Positions 63,271 to 64,000 of a stretch of DNA of 64,000 bases are shown here, piece by piece. Each line of letters begins with the position of its first letter. Position 1 is the first letter of the stretch. Below the pieces are notes generated by a model. The model saw only the letters and a program-made list of their open reading frames with translations. It was not told the DNA's origin and made no database searches. Where the stretch lies: contig NZ_FYDD01000003.1 of NCBI RefSeq assembly GCF_900186585.1, positions 372,001-436,000 of the forward strand. Reading direction: 5' to 3'. This stretch comes from Massiliimalia timonensis (GTDB lineage: Bacteria; Bacillota; Clostridia; Oscillospirales; Ruminococcaceae). The translations under genes were made by a program, and so were the position numbers.

Positions 63271-64000
63271 ATGAAAGTATACAATACGCTGACCAGACAA
63301 AAAGAGGAGTTCAAAACCATCACGCCGGGAAAGGTAAAAATGTATGCCTGTGGGCCGACGGTGTATAACTATATCCATATTGGGAACGCCCGACCAATGA
63401 TCGTATTTGATGTGCTGCGCAGCTATTTGGAATACCGTGGAAATGAAGTGACCTTTGTACAGAATTTTACCGATGTGGATGACAAGATCATCAACAAGGC
63501 CAAAGAAGAAGGGGTTTCCGCCCATGAGGTATCAGAGCGCTTTATTGCGGAGTACCAGAAGGATGCGAAAGGGCTGAACGTCCGGGAAGCTACGGTACAT
63601 CCTAAGGTAACGGAAAACATGGACAGCATTCTTGAGATCGTAAAAACTCTGGTTGACAAAGGATATGCCTATGAGGCAAATGGGGATGTGTATTTCCGTA
63701 CACATCAGTTCAAGGATTACGGCAAGCTGTCCCATATGCCGCTGGAGGATCTGGAATCCGGCGCGCGGATCGCGGTTGGGGAACAGAAAGAGGACCCTAT
63801 GGATTTTGCGCTATGGAAAGCTGCAAAGCCGGGCGAGCCAAGCTGGCCGTCTCCGTGGGGCGAAGGACGTCCGGGATGGCATATCGAATGCTCTGCGATG
63901 TCCAGAAGTATTTTAGGGGAAACCATTGACCTGCACTGCGGTGGGCAGGATTTGATCTTTCCGCATCATGAAAACGAGATCGCACAAAGTGAATGCGCTT
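63271..64000 (+). CDS. cysS: Cysteinyl-tRNA synthetase, N-terminal part (runs off the window)
   Basis: 243 codons to the window edge. Class I synthetase with zinc-site Cys in [19 protein letters not shown] (the HIGH motif HIGN is included), FTDVDDKI, and the ECSAMS and [20 protein letters not shown] segments. AGAAAGGAATG precedes the ATG. It is 175 bases after cysE; the intervening stretch has hairpins (63118-63160) but no terminator with a T-run, so both genes are probably controlled by the cysteine T-box. Confidence 0.96.
   Translation, partial: MKVYNTLTRQKEEFKTITPGKVKMYACGPTVYNYIHIGNARPMIVFDVLRSYLEYRGNEVTFVQNFTDVDDKIINKAKEEGVSAHEVSERFIAEYQKDAKGLNVREATVHPKVTENMDSILEIVKTLVDKGYAYEANGDVYFRTHQFKDYGKLSHMPLEDLESGARIAVGEQKEDPMDFALWKAAKPGEPSWPSPWGEGRPGWHIECSAMSRSILGETIDLHCGGQDLIFPHHENEIAQSECA

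Overview
The window looks like a chromosomal segment of a spore-forming, low-to-mid GC Gram-positive anaerobe of class Clostridia, most likely near Oscillospiraceae/Ruminococcaceae. This is inference from gene order (dxs-tlyA-nadK-argR-recN; prmC-recA-recX-rimO-pgsA), two T-box leaders, spoIID, a CotJC-like manganese catalase and strong Shine-Dalgarno sequences. No rRNA or species marker is present.

Layout. 1-5.7 kb: housekeeping operon ending in recN, then a tyrosine T-box and tyrS. 6.0-14.5 kb: a compact operon for making a phosphonate and decorating a surface glycan with it: polysaccharide ABC exporter, phosphonopyruvate decarboxylase, two nucleotidyltransferase activities (one fused to PEP mutase), a tandem LicD protein, an iron-type alcohol dehydrogenase and a second LicD protein. 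PEP mutase, decarboxylase and reductase without an aminotransferase point to 2-hydroxyethylphosphonate. 14.5-20.6 kb: two possible tiny ORFs, a GH25 lysozyme, Mn-catalase, an OB-fold membrane protein, an atypical Ser/Thr kinase divergent from an HTH-like gene, and a pair of uncharacterised genes. 20.8-32.1 kb: a split Kdp potassium system (kdpDE, then an NhaC-type antiporter and a divergent macro-domain protein, then a small peptide gene, kdpF, A, B, C and an unknown gene). A shared 11-bp-phased direct repeat lies at exactly the same distance from the -10 box before both kdp halves and is a candidate KdpE operator.

32.2-49.9 kb is accessory DNA: a Cys-rich HTH repressor with a palindromic operator in its own promoter, an AT-rich AraC/CUT1 ABC transporter/nitrilase block, a serine recombinase with a decapitated partner gene, an IS21-family element, a 5'-truncated AspT-type transporter, a GH51 arabinofuranosidase, a truncated SLOG gene, a surface protein and a parM-like gene with an in-frame amber codon. 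Diverged copies of one interspersed repeat sit at 33.1, 38.3 and 49.7 kb and bracket these blocks. It reads as a decayed and rearranged integrative element or insertion hot spot beside two tRNA-Ser genes.

50-64 kb returns to core genes: spoIID, citrate synthase, a lipoprotein with an OmpR-type two-component system, a DUF1385 membrane protein, prmC, recA, recX, rimO, pgsA, then a cysteine T-box in front of cysE and the start of cysS.

All calls come from reading the sequence; no database search was run. The best candidates for a less-described system are the minimal phosphonoglycan operon, the doubly phased KdpE operators with the extra Kdp small peptide, and the unknown gene pair at 19.1-20.1 kb.
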